Assembly (NCBI RefSeq): GCF_030580935.1
Contig: NZ_JAUQOM010000003.1
Coordinates: 1 to 64,000 of the forward strand
Source: Sphingobium cyanobacteriorum
GTDB lineage: Bacteria; Pseudomonadota; Alphaproteobacteria; Sphingomonadales; Sphingomonadaceae
Direction of reading: 5' to 3'
DNA length: 64,000 nucleotides
A program made the translations under genes and the position numbers. Below, piece by piece: positions 36,360 to 46,102 of this stretch; position 1 is the first letter of the stretch; every line of letters begins with the position of its first letter. The notes under the pieces were generated by a model, which had not been told where the DNA came from, searched no databases, and saw only the letters and a program-made list of their open reading frames with translations.

Positions 36360-38067
36360 AGTAGTCCTCGATCTTCTGTTGGATGTCTTGAGTTGCCTGC
36401 AGCTCGTCAGGCAGGCGGGCGGCGTCGGTAAACTCGGCGTAGACCTCGCTGAAGTCCATTTTCGAGAGGTCGAGCCGGGCAAACTCGTCGATGGTGAAAC
36501 CCTGGCATTGCTCGGTCTTCGGCTTGCCCCAGGGCTTGTTCAGCTGCTGGCGGCCCTGTTCCTGCAGGATCCGCGAAAGCTTGGATTCAAAGCAGCAGTA
36601 GACCTTGCGCTTGGTCAGGCACACGCCAAGGAACGAGGACGAGCAATAGGTGCCGACGTAGGCGCACAGACCCTGCGCATCCTTCTGATGCAGCAGCATC
36701 TCCTCGCGGCTGCAGCCCAGCGCCACGAGCAGCTGGATGCCCGGGATAAGCGGGAAGCCCTTGCCCTTGCAGCAGTTGAGCACGCCGAAGACCTTGGACG
36801 AGCAGCTTTCTCGGGTCCCCTTGAACAGAGTGAGGTTGTCTGGATCGAATTCGCGGCGCGCCTGGTTCATCGCGTTCAAGGCGACGGCCGCGTCCTTGAA
36901 CTCGTCGTTGGCCTCGCGCTGGATGGTCTCGCACGAGCCATCGATGCAGTAGACGTCGCCGTCGCAGATGAACTGGCCGGTCGTTGCAGGCTGGTCTGGA
37001 ACCGGGCAATCATAGACCCGCTCCCAGGTGCGGCAGGGCTCCCCCGCGAGGCAGTCTTCGCGCACGAGCTTGCAGCCCGGAGTGGCCTCAAGTGTCTGAC
37101 AGTCCTGTGCCTCGGTGAACTGCGCGCAGCTGTAACTGCGGCTCCATGCCCAGCAAGGCTGCGTCACGGCGATGCCATCGACGATGCGGGTCACGGGATC
37201 GCTGTCCGTGCATGTCTCGGTGTCCTGCTGGCACGAGGTATCAGCCGCAAGACCAGCACACTGGCTTTCATCGCGCGTGGTCGTGACGACGTTCTCGCCT
37301 GTCACCGTGTAGGGCGTCGCGCCATCGACCGGCGCCGTGCAACTGACGAGATCGACCCTGAGATCGCCCGAGTTACAGCCCCAGTAGATCCCGAAATAAG
37401 GATCGCACAGGTTGATCGGATAGGACTGCGTGACCGTGCATTGCGGCGCGGGGTAGCGGTTGCAGTTGTAGACCGAAGCCGGATCGACCCCGCTGCCGCC
37501 TACGCAATAGTAGCCGTAGACCTGCCGCTGCTCGACACGCGCGGTCAACGTCACGGGGCAGGTCCGCGTTTCCTGTGTCGCCGTATAGCCGACATTGCAG
37601 GTCGCCATGTAGCGCGCCGCGGTTCCGCTGGCCGGCGGCAAGGGCACGCACCGCCCTTGTGAACCGCCGATGGCCATTCCGCTCGTATAGGCGAGCGGGT
37701 CATCGCTGATCACATTGCTGCGCGCGATCGTTGCGTCGAGATCCTGCGGCGCAAACCGGGCGCGCCGATCCATCGAATCCCGCATGGCCTTGTAGCCTGT
37801 GTTGGTCGTCGCCTGGCTCGCCGCTTCGCGGCTCATCCGGTCAGGATCGTCGAAGTAACTCGACTGGCTTGGCGTGCTGCCGAAATTGGGAATGCGGCTC
37901 GCATCCGGGTTCGTCGTTGCCGCGCTTTGCGCCGAGGCTGCCTTGTCCCGCCCGAAAGCCTTGCCGTCGGCCTTGGCAGCATCGGTTGTGGTTTGGGCGT
38001 GGAGCGGGCCGACGAGGGTGAGTAGAAGCGCGCCCACGCCAGCGAGAGAGAGGACCGATCGTTTCAT
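36340..38067 (-). CDS. traN: Mating-pair stabilisation protein TraN
   Basis: TraN, 575 residues, is a cysteine-rich outer-membrane protein that stabilises mating pairs by binding recipient surface proteins. The signal peptide MKRSVLSLAGVGALLLTL is followed by a low-complexity part, and more than 40 cysteines lie in the last 430 residues (CVPLPPASG, TCPVTLTARVEQRQVYGYYC, GVLNCCKGKGFPL). F TraN is 602. The start overlaps trbC (ATGA). The tip region between residues 150 and 320 is the part expected to set recipient preference. Confidence 0.93.
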   Translation of the reverse strand: MKRSVLSLAGVGALLLTLVGPLHAQTTTDAAKADGKAFGRDKAASAQSAATTNPDASRIPNFGSTPSQSSYFDDPDRMSREAASQATTNTGYKAMRDSMDRRARFAPQDLDATIARSNVISDDPLAYTSGMAIGGSQGRCVPLPPASGTAARYMATCNVGYTATQETRTCPVTLTARVEQRQVYGYYCVGGSGVDPASVYNCNRYPAPQCTVTQSYPINLCDPYFGIYWGCNSGDLRVDLVSCTAPVDGATPYTVTGENVVTTTRDESQCAGLAADTSCQQDTETCTDSDPVTRIVDGIAVTQPCWAWSRSYSCAQFTEAQDCQTLEATPGCKLVREDCLAGEPCRTWERVYDCPVPDQPATTGQFICDGDVYCIDGSCETIQREANDEFKDAAVALNAMNQARREFDPDNLTLFKGTRESCSSKVFGVLNCCKGKGFPLIPGIQLLVALGCSREEMLLHQKDAQGLCAYVGTYCSSSFLGVCLTKRKVYCCFESKLSRILQEQGRQQLNKPWGKPKTEQCQGFTIDEFARLDLSKMDFSEVYAEFTDAARLPDELQATQDIQQKIEDYYARARQ

Positions 38068-38824
38068 GGAACCTGCCTTTCAAGACGGGCGAGGTGCTGG
38101 GCGGCGAGCAAAGCACCGGGGCCGCCTCCGCGCGCGAAGGTCTCGAGCGCGTAAGCTGCGCTGACATTGCCGCTCATCCGGTCGTGCGGCGGAACCTGCG
38201 TCCGGCAATCGAACCCGTCGCACAGATCGAAGTCGCTGCTGGTGACGACGTAGGTGGGCACCGCCTCGATCCCGAAGGCGCGGAACAGCCGCGGGTCGAT
38301 ACCGACGCCGTCCAGCTGCTCGCCGGGCTTGGCAACTTTGGCCAATGCCGCCGTGAGAGCCTTGGCGCTGTTGCCGGGCAGCCCGCGCAATGCAACAACA
38401 CCGCCAGCCTTGGTCACGTCGTCGATCATCGCACGCAGCGCTGCAGGCGGCATCGATAGTGAAGCAAAGGCGATGAACCTCGGCGCCTCGCCCATGCCTT
38501 CGCTGGTCATGGCGCCGGCATCGGCCACCATCCGGTCAAAATCGAACGTGCTGGCCTCACCAGGCTTCGCGTTCGCTGCAGCCTCACGGTTGTAGCGGCG
38601 GGCGTGCGCCTCGGCCTCGTCGGAGCTGGTCCTCGCTTCCCGCGCGAGGGCTTCGGCTCTGGCGCGGGCATTGGCAGACAGCGCGTCGGCATCGGGGGCA
38701 CCAGCACTGGCCCGAGCCCGAATAGCGGCCAGATCAAGGTCCGGTTCGGCCGTCTGCGCCGAGGCGCCAGCCAAAGCAGCAAGGCTAGAAAGCGATGCGA
38801 CTACAAGAAGATGAGGAAGTTTGT

Positions 38825-38828
<4 letters not shown>
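38064..38828 (-). CDS. trbC: Conjugation pilus assembly protein TrbC
   Basis: TrbC, 254 residues, is the periplasmic F-type pilus assembly protein (not the P-type pilin of the same name). It has a signal peptide (LPHLLVVASLSSLAALAGASA), a helical charged section (ARARAEALAREARTSSDEAE), then a thioredoxin-like core: FIAFASLSMP, GGVVALRGLPGNSAKAL, PTYVVTSSDFDLCDGFDC. ATG at 38828 overlaps the traU stop (ATGA) and its own stop overlaps the traN start. The open frame to 39182 lies inside traU and is shadow. Confidence 0.92.
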
Positions 38829-39849
<1,021 letters not shown>

Positions 39850-39853
<4 letters not shown>

Positions 39854-40497
39854 GACGGCGCACGCTCCTTGGGAGGCACGGGCTGTTCGGTGATGAGGAG
39901 CGCGCGGCCCTGCTGCTCGACGGTTGTGGGCACCGCGCGAATGCCGAAGTGTTTCACCAGCGTGCCGCCCTGATCGAAGTAGAAGCGCCGCTGACGGGCC
40001 TTCATGAGTTCGAGCGGCGCACCCCGCACGAGGATGAGCTTTGCCTTGGTGCTGGCATAGCGACGGGTGGCCCAGGCGAGCTGTGCCGGGTCGTCCCCAT
40101 CGAGAAAGACGAGCGGAGCCCGGAGCGGCACGGTATCGAGCGGATTGACCCGCGTGCCTGCGGCAATGATGACCCGGCCTTTGTCGTCGGCAATATCGCG
40201 CGGGGCGGTGATCGTCGGATCGAAGCGCCAGCTGCGCAGCGCCGCTGCGAGGGTAACGCCCGCGACCGGTTCTGGCCGGTTGACCCGGGCGATTGTCCGC
40301 CGCTTCAGCTCTTCGTTGAGACGGGCCGTTTCGCCGGTCTTCTCAAGCTGGGTGAGCCTCGCATGGATCTGCTGAAGCAGGTCCGGTTCGATGACCGGCC
40401 ATACCGCGCCGTGCTGGCCGTAATCGCGAGCCATTGCCTGTGGTGCGATGGCCAGCGCCAGCGAAGTGGCGCATACGGGCAAAGTGAGGAGCCTCAC
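39850..40497 (-). CDS. traW: Conjugation pilus assembly protein TraW
   Basis: TraW, 215 residues (F 210), is a periplasmic pilus assembly protein. It has a signal peptide (LLTLPVCATSLALAIAPQAMA), the family segment WPVIEPDLLQQIHARL, and LVFLDGDDPAQLAWA near the middle. The GTG at 40497 was chosen: it overlaps the S26 peptidase stop as GTGA and leads directly into a signal peptide. The 15 codons before it in the open frame lie inside that gene. Confidence 0.93.
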
Positions 40498-41018
40498 AGG
40501 ATTGGCCTCCCGACCCCGAGTATGCGCGGTCCACAGATCCAACCGATCGCGGCATAGCGACTGTCGAAGCCATCCTTGTGTTCGCTGGTGACGAAATAGC
40601 AGCCTTGCGGCACGCGCCCCGTAGGTCCAAGCGCCAGCGGTTCGCCGAAGCGGCTCTCAAGCTTGGCCTTGGCTACGGCCTCACCGTTGACGAAGTAGAT
40701 GCGGTTTTGCTCGGTGATGATGTCGCCCGGAACACCGCTCACCCGCTTGCCGAACGGCTTGGGCTTCGCCCCGAAATGTTTGGATAACAAAGGCGAGGTG
40801 GGCGGGTCGAACAGGATGATGTCCCCGCGGTGCACGGGTGCCCCCCGGGTGACCCAGATGGCCCAGTAGGGCAGGCTGGGACTCACGTTGATCATGAATG
40901 CATGGCCCTGCGCAAAGGCGGCAAGCGAGGAGAGCGCCAGCGCCCCAGCACCGAGCCCGCCCCAAAGCACGAGCCGGCGCGCCAAAGCTGAGCGGATCAA
41001 GAGATCAGCGGGCTGCAT
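40494..41018 (-). CDS. Conjugation-specific S26 signal peptidase (TraF-like)
   Basis: A 174-residue S26 peptidase of the kind that processes the pilin or cyclises it in P-type systems (TraF of RP4). It has a membrane segment (LVLWGGLGAGALALSSLAAFA), Ser box INVSPSLPYWAIW, Lys region PFGKRVSGVPGDIIT and the C-terminal box GCYFVTSEHKDGFDSRY. It probably trims the TraA prepilin at 49088-49417. The ATG at 41018 was preferred to 41054, which overlaps trbI deeply; GGGAG precedes it. Similar peptidases accompany F-type operons of sphingomonads and SXT-like elements. Confidence 0.9.
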   Translation of the reverse strand: MQPADLLIRSALARRLVLWGGLGAGALALSSLAAFAQGHAFMINVSPSLPYWAIWVTRGAPVHRGDIILFDPPTSPLLSKHFGAKPKPFGKRVSGVPGDIITEQNRIYFVNGEAVAKAKLESRFGEPLALGPTGRVPQGCYFVTSEHKDGFDSRYAAIGWICGPRILGVGRPIL

Positions 41019-41412
41019 TGGGAATGGCTCCCATGCGGCGCACGACGTCGGCACGCACAGATTGCGTCAGGTCGGGCGTGCTTCCGGCGACCACAGCTTC
41101 GGCAACCAGAACTGTCCGGCCTTCGCGGCCGAGCTTCTGCACCGAGGCTTCCACGGCCTTGAGGTAGGCCTGGACGCGCAGTCTGGTTTCTTCAGGCGGC
41201 CGACCGGCACGTGCTTCGGCTTCGATGAAGTCGCCCATGATCCGACTCAGCTGGACCGTGACGACCTCGCGTTTTTCCAGGGTGAGCAGCTTGTCCGTCG
41301 CCCAGACACCCCACAGCACCTGACCGATCATGCCGGCGCCGACCACGACAGTGGTGAGATTGATCGCTGAAAGCCGCCCGCGCAGGCTTGATGTTGCCAG
41401 AATGTTCTTCAC
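41005..41412 (-). CDS. trbI: F-type conjugation protein TrbI
   Basis: A 135-residue inner-membrane protein with one N-terminal membrane segment (INLTTVVVGAGMIGQVLWGVW) followed by a periplasmic helical part (EKREVVTVQLSRIMGDFIEAEA). It matches the F-type TrbI family (F TrbI is 128 residues), which affects pilus retraction and length, in the usual place between traC and traW. It overlaps the gene upstream by four bases (ATGA) and the peptidase downstream by 14. Confidence 0.85.
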   Translation of the reverse strand: MKNILATSSLRGRLSAINLTTVVVGAGMIGQVLWGVWATDKLLTLEKREVVTVQLSRIMGDFIEAEARAGRPPEETRLRVQAYLKAVEASVQKLGREGRTVLVAEAVVAGSTPDLTQSVRADVVRRMGAIPNAAR

Positions 41413-41801
41413 AGCTTTTCTCCCGAAAGTTCGCGGTCGAGATCACGGATGAAGCGCGGCATGCGCCACACGACGACGAGCGTCGCGAGACCGATCAGAA
41501 CGAACTTGCACTGGCCGAGGAATGTCACGCGCCGTGCGAGGTCGGCCGCCAGGAAGCGGTCACCGAGATTGGCGACATGGGCGAAGAAGGCATCGGGACT
41601 GCCGCCTGACAACAGCAGGAAGAACAGCAGCGGCAGACCCAGCGCCATCAGGTAGGATGAGCCGAGAAACAGGCAGCCGCGAAGCAGGATGTAGCAGCCA
41701 TCGGCCATGCGCGAGCGCAAGGTCTGCACCTGCGGGCTGACGGGCTGTTCGTCTTCGGACGGGTCGGTCCGGTCGAACGGGGTGACGAGATGGAGAGGCA
41801 T
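41409..41801 (-). CDS. Small membrane protein of the tra operon, unknown
   Basis: A 130-residue protein with two or three membrane segments (LLRGCLFLGSSYLMALGLPLL, and FVLIGLATLVVVWRM) and hydrophilic ends. It sits between traC and trbI and is coupled to trbI (ATGA overlap). No F-plasmid counterpart is recognised at this position. Its place inside the core operon and its membrane character suggest a pilus or channel accessory, perhaps local to alphaproteobacterial F-type systems. Confidence 0.75.
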   Translation of the reverse strand: MPLHLVTPFDRTDPSEDEQPVSPQVQTLRSRMADGCYILLRGCLFLGSSYLMALGLPLLFFLLLSGGSPDAFFAHVANLGDRFLAADLARRVTFLGQCKFVLIGLATLVVVWRMPRFIRDLDRELSGEKL

Positions 41802-41830
41802 GGAGATAGGGATCCTTTGGTGATGGGGTG

Positions 41831-44374
41831 TCAGCGGTTGGGATGAGCGATGCGCTCGATGGCATCGGCGAGCTGGTGCCCGCGCGCGATCTCGGCATCG
41901 ATGGCGGCGAAGGTTTGGGGCGAACTCGAGAAGAGCGTTGCCGAATAGTCATCGAGCACGAGCCGCCCGATCGCCTCGGTCTCCGGCCCCTTGATGAACA
42001 CCTCGGAATAGTCGCTCCCGGAGCGCTTGAGACTGCGGATCAGCGTCTCGGTGCGATCGTCCATATCGAGGCGCTTGCTCGCCTTGAAATCGGCGATCGT
42101 CTCCGGCTTCTGCTGCAGGATCAGCATCCAGTCGCTGTTCTCGAGCGCCGCCGTTGCCCCGTCGGACTTGTAGTAGTCGTTGAGCGACTGGGTAGCGGTC
42201 GCCAGCGCGCCGCCATACTTGCGGCAGGTGCGGGCGTAGGTTTCGACGAATTCACCCATCGAACCGCCCTTGAGCATCGACCAGGCTTCATCGATCAGCA
42301 GAAGCTTGCGCAGTGACCTTGGGCTTCGCGTCATGGCTTGGCTGGTCATGAACATGATGGCTGAGAGCACGACGCTGCGCAGATCCTCCCGGCTCGCAAG
42401 GTCGGACATCTCGAAGACCGTGAAGTCCGCATCGAGGTCGAGGCTTGCCTGGCCTTCGAAGAAGGCGCCGTAAGTTCCGCCCGCCATGTAGGGGGCAAGC
42501 GCGGTTGCGATATCAGCGGCAGTGTCATGGCCGAGACTGGCCAGCATCTCGCCTACAGTCGTAACTGTGGCAGCCGCGCCGTGCTGCGCCCAGACGAGGT
42601 TGACCGCCCGGTCGATCAATCCGCGCTCGGTATCCGTCAGCTTCGCGCTGTGGCGAGCCATTTGCCCGACGATGGCCTTGATCATCCCGAAGCAGTCGAG
42701 GCGGTAGTCCTCGTCTTCGGCGGCGCGGGTCGCATCGATCATCGAGAACGGGTTGAGGCAGAAGCCCGCTGCAATCGTGAACTCGACAAAGCGGCCGCCC
42801 TGCAGCTTGACCGAATGCTCGAAGCTGCGGCCATCGTCGATCACGACAACCTGTGCGCCGGCACCGCGCAGCGCGGCGCACATCTCCTGGAGCAGCACCG
42901 ACTTGCCCGATCCCGACTTGCCGCAGATCGCGACATTGTGGTTGCCGGCCTCGTTCTCGAACGGGGACCAGAAGAAGGGCTGGCCGCGCCGCCCGACGAA
43001 CAGCAGGTGGGGGTGGGCGCTGCCGAGATACTCGCCCTGCATGGGCGCGATATTAGCTGCGGTCGTCGACAACACAGTCTTGAACCGCTTCAGCCGCTCC
43101 ATGTCGGTGCCGAGCCCGTCAGCCAGGGTGAGCGGCATCGCGGCGAGCAATCCCTGGATCTGGAGGTAGCGCTCGTCGGTAAGGTCCCAGCCCGCCGCCT
43201 TGTAGATCGATTTGATCGCGCGTTCGTGGCGATCTCCCTGGCCCAGCGGTGAATAGGTCGTGACACCGTAGAAGACCCGCACGAGACGGCGGCCTTCCTG
43301 GAGCTCGGCCTGAACATGCTGCCACTCGGCGGCCTGTTCGCCGATCCGAGGCAGGAACCGCGCGCTGCGGGTCCCGGCGAGGCTGGTCGTCCGCATGAAC
43401 TTGAATCCGGCCTTCGCCGATGCAGCCTCCTGGTCCGGATAGACGAGACACAGCATGGTGGCGGCGGGGCAGGGGAAGCGCAGCTTGTCGGTGAACAGGT
43501 CGCCGATCAGCCGCGCGCATTCCCACGGGGCCCAGCGCGATGGCATGTTGCGTACGGCAAAATGCCGGACATCGAAGGCATCGGGATAGACGGTCCCGAT
43601 CTCGGGCACGCCGTCATTGACCTTGCCAGTGGGACGGAAACGCTCGGTGACGAGCCGCATGCGGTCTTCAGCCACCACCAGTTCGATGTCGTGGCGGATC
43701 GCCTGGGATGCGATTGGATCATTCGGGTTGTAGGGCACCGCATCGTCCTGCGGAGCGGTGGTGGGCGAAGTCAGATCATCGATGACAGCGATGAGCGCTT
43801 CCGGCCCGACTTCGACCACGCCGAGATTGAGCGACTTGAGCATCGCCACCAGGCCATCGCGGGTCTGCTTGAGATCCTCATTGCTGACCGACTTGGAGGT
43901 CGGCACCCCGACCGAGACGATCACCTGGTGATGCCGCGCATGGAAGGGCGCGTCCGGCGAGCCGGACTCCCATACGAGCGAATAGAGCCGCCGCGCCCGG
44001 TGCCGGGCAATTGCCTCGTACACGCCGCCCTGGATGTATCGTGGGGCGAACCACGGGGCGATGATCCTACTGATGCGCGGGCTTGCAAGGTGGAGTACCT
44101 GAAGGCAGGCGCCTGCTGGCAGTCCTTCCGAGAAGAACTGTCCCAGGATTTCCCCGGTGCGCTCGTCGGCTCCGATCAGCGGCGTAACCGAAAGGACAAA
44201 GCCCTTCGAGCGTGCGTTGAAGTAAAGGCGGGTTGCCGGATCGTAGACCCGGTAGGGGAGCCAGTCGGAGAGCATGTCGACCATGAGCTGCGGGCGGGCT
44301 CTGTCGGCGTGCTCGGCATCACCCAGCAATCCACTGAGCAGCCGATCGACGACGGTCTTGAGTTGTTCGGCCAT
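41831..44374 (-). CDS. traC: Type IV secretion ATPase TraC (VirB4-like)
   Basis: TraC, 847 residues (F 875), is the cytoplasmic VirB4-type ATPase that powers pilus assembly. It has Walker A AICGKSGSGKSVLLQEM near residue 480 and Walker B LLLIDEAWSML near 695, with the family start LPYRVYDPATRLYFN. The ATG at 44374 overlaps the traV stop (TGATG) and follows AAGGAG; a GTG one codon upstream is also possible. Downstream, 29 bases separate it from the small membrane protein gene. The C-terminal region EKPETIADFKASKRLDMDD is intact. Confidence 0.96.
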   Translation of the reverse strand: MAEQLKTVVDRLLSGLLGDAEHADRARPQLMVDMLSDWLPYRVYDPATRLYFNARSKGFVLSVTPLIGADERTGEILGQFFSEGLPAGACLQVLHLASPRISRIIAPWFAPRYIQGGVYEAIARHRARRLYSLVWESGSPDAPFHARHHQVIVSVGVPTSKSVSNEDLKQTRDGLVAMLKSLNLGVVEVGPEALIAVIDDLTSPTTAPQDDAVPYNPNDPIASQAIRHDIELVVAEDRMRLVTERFRPTGKVNDGVPEIGTVYPDAFDVRHFAVRNMPSRWAPWECARLIGDLFTDKLRFPCPAATMLCLVYPDQEAASAKAGFKFMRTTSLAGTRSARFLPRIGEQAAEWQHVQAELQEGRRLVRVFYGVTTYSPLGQGDRHERAIKSIYKAAGWDLTDERYLQIQGLLAAMPLTLADGLGTDMERLKRFKTVLSTTAANIAPMQGEYLGSAHPHLLFVGRRGQPFFWSPFENEAGNHNVAICGKSGSGKSVLLQEMCAALRGAGAQVVVIDDGRSFEHSVKLQGGRFVEFTIAAGFCLNPFSMIDATRAAEDEDYRLDCFGMIKAIVGQMARHSAKLTDTERGLIDRAVNLVWAQHGAAATVTTVGEMLASLGHDTAADIATALAPYMAGGTYGAFFEGQASLDLDADFTVFEMSDLASREDLRSVVLSAIMFMTSQAMTRSPRSLRKLLLIDEAWSMLKGGSMGEFVETYARTCRKYGGALATATQSLNDYYKSDGATAALENSDWMLILQQKPETIADFKASKRLDMDDRTETLIRSLKRSGSDYSEVFIKGPETEAIGRLVLDDYSATLFSSSPQTFAAIDAEIARGHQLADAIERIAHPNR

Positions 44375-45183
44375 CACTTGGGCTCCTTCGGCTGGGAGGT
44401 GCTGACGATGGGCTGTTCGCCGGTTCTGACTGCCGGGCGGATTGCAGCTTTCGCGGCTTCAATCGCCGCTGCGCTCGGGAACAGCGGAGCGCTCTGCCCC
44501 GCCTCAGGCCGAGGGGCTCGATCACGCGGGGGAGGCGACGTGTCGAACCCCTCGACCGCCGGTGCCTTGGCACCGGCAACGGCCTCGCGCGCCGTGGAGG
44601 GGAGGACCAGCGGCGAGGCATCTGAAGTTTCGTTGAAGGGACTGGGGGCATCGGCGTCCGAGATGACGCCAGCCTGACCCGCGTCGTCGCGTGCAGACGA
44701 GAAGGGCGACGCCTCGTCAGGTGCGTTCGGGCCTCCCTCCGCGCCGTCCGGTGCTGGGGCTCTCTGAGCGGCCTTCAGCTGCCGACGGACCTGGCGCATC
44801 AGGGATCCGCCCTGGCCCTCGCCCGCCTTGCGGCGCAGCTCGGTGGCCCAGCGCGGATTTTCGACGACGGTCCAGGCGACCGCTTCGTCATGCAGCGTTC
44901 CAGCTTCATCGACATGAGCGGGGAAGACGACGCGCAAGGTGCGTTCCGCTGTGCGGCTGGTGTCGGCATCCACGACGCCTGACTTCTGCCGCGCGTCAGC
45001 ATGGAGCAGCGTGCCGTTCGACAGATTGTCCGTCGCCTTGGCATCGATGACGTGAGCCGGTGCGCAGTCGCCCTTCGGCGCGCGGCAGGTGAAATCGCCC
45101 TCGACGTTGGTGCCGAACGTGGCGCAGCCACTGGCAAGACCGGCCAGACAGGCGCAGGCAAGGAGACGTGTCGGAAAACGCAT
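44374..45183 (-). CDS. traV: Outer-membrane lipoprotein TraV
   Basis: TraV, 269 residues, is the VirB7-like lipoprotein of the outer-membrane core complex. The lipobox is LASGC in ACLAGLASGCATF, with the mature Cys near residue 20. The conserved part is the first 60 mature residues (VEGDFTCRAPKGDCAPAHVI); a long Pro/Ala-rich tail (about residues 130-269) is probably disordered. F TraV is 171 residues, so this one is extended at the C-terminus. The ATG at 45183 was chosen because it starts the signal peptide and AAAGGA precedes it. Confidence 0.9.
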   Translation of the reverse strand: MRFPTRLLACACLAGLASGCATFGTNVEGDFTCRAPKGDCAPAHVIDAKATDNLSNGTLLHADARQKSGVVDADTSRTAERTLRVVFPAHVDEAGTLHDEAVAWTVVENPRWATELRRKAGEGQGGSLMRQVRRQLKAAQRAPAPDGAEGGPNAPDEASPFSSARDDAGQAGVISDADAPSPFNETSDASPLVLPSTAREAVAGAKAPAVEGFDTSPPPRDRAPRPEAGQSAPLFPSAAAIEAAKAAIRPAVRTGEQPIVSTSQPKEPK

Positions 45184-45187
45184 GGGT

Positions 45188-46102
45188 CTATCCTTTGGGA
45201 GCAGGGGTGGGGGCCCGGTTGGGGCCAGCGCGCAGGAAGTCCCGGAGCACGGCGGCAGGCCGGAAGCCTTCGAGAACAGCGCCATCGGCGGGGCGCACGA
45301 TCACAGGTGTGCCGCCAAAGCCGTGGGCGCGCGCGAAGGCCTCGTTGGCATCGAGCCCGCTTGTGTCGCAGGGTTTGGGATTGGCGAGCGCCAGACCCGA
45401 ATAGGCCATATGCAGCGCCAGCTTAGGCCGCGGCGAGCACAGCACCCGTTCGGCATCGCGCCGGCTTTCGGCCCCGAAGATCGAGATCGGCCGCTCTTCA
45501 ACCCGCGCCCCGATCGCCTTCAATTCGGCCTCGAGCTTCTTGCAATAGCCGCAGTGGAAGTCCGAAAAGACGACGACACGCGGACCATCGGCCGGCCCCC
45601 AGGTGATCGCGCCTTTGGCGGGAAGATTGCCGAGCGGGACATGTCGCGGTGCCGCGTTTCGATCTGAAGCTGCGGCTGCGCTCGGACCGCCTTCCGATTG
45701 CGTCTCGGGATTGCTGCGCCGCGCTGCCCCTGCTGCCAGCAGGTCCGGATTGAGGGCAAGCAACCGGGCAGCCGTCAGATCCTGACGGGCTTCCATGTCG
45801 TAGACCCGGCCGATCACCAGATACTTTGCGGCCCGGTCGACGTAGAAGAGCGTCGATTTGGACGCGACCTCGCACAGGCCACCAAGGCCCTTGCAGTTGA
45901 TCGCGTCGATCGGCGTCTTGGGCAGGCGCAGCTTGAGCGCATCTCGAACTTTCGCCGTGTCCGGAGCGGCAGCAGGGGCTGCAAGGCTTGCCACACCCCA
46001 TCCCGTCGCGGCCGACACGGCGATGATCGCCGTCAGTCCGGCGCTGGCACGCAACCAGCGGCGCCGACCAATGTCCTGCTCGAGGAGAGTATTTTCGATC
46101 AT
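45188..46102 (-). CDS. dsbC: DsbC-family disulfide isomerase of the tra operon
   Basis: A 304-residue periplasmic thiol:disulfide isomerase. It has an N-terminal membrane anchor or signal (LTAIIAVSAATGWGVASLAA), an N-terminal dimer-like part (INCKGLGGLCEVASKSTLFYVD), and a thioredoxin core with CxxC motif DFHCGYCKKLEAEL near residue 184. DsbC-like proteins are standard partners in F-type operons, where TraH, TraU and TraN need many disulfides. It overlaps traB by four bases. Confidence 0.9.
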   Translation of the reverse strand: MIENTLLEQDIGRRRWLRASAGLTAIIAVSAATGWGVASLAAPAAAPDTAKVRDALKLRLPKTPIDAINCKGLGGLCEVASKSTLFYVDRAAKYLVIGRVYDMEARQDLTAARLLALNPDLLAAGAARRSNPETQSEGGPSAAAASDRNAAPRHVPLGNLPAKGAITWGPADGPRVVVFSDFHCGYCKKLEAELKAIGARVEERPISIFGAESRRDAERVLCSPRPKLALHMAYSGLALANPKPCDTSGLDANEAFARAHGFGGTPVIVRPADGAVLEGFRPAAVLRDFLRAGPNRAPTPAPKG

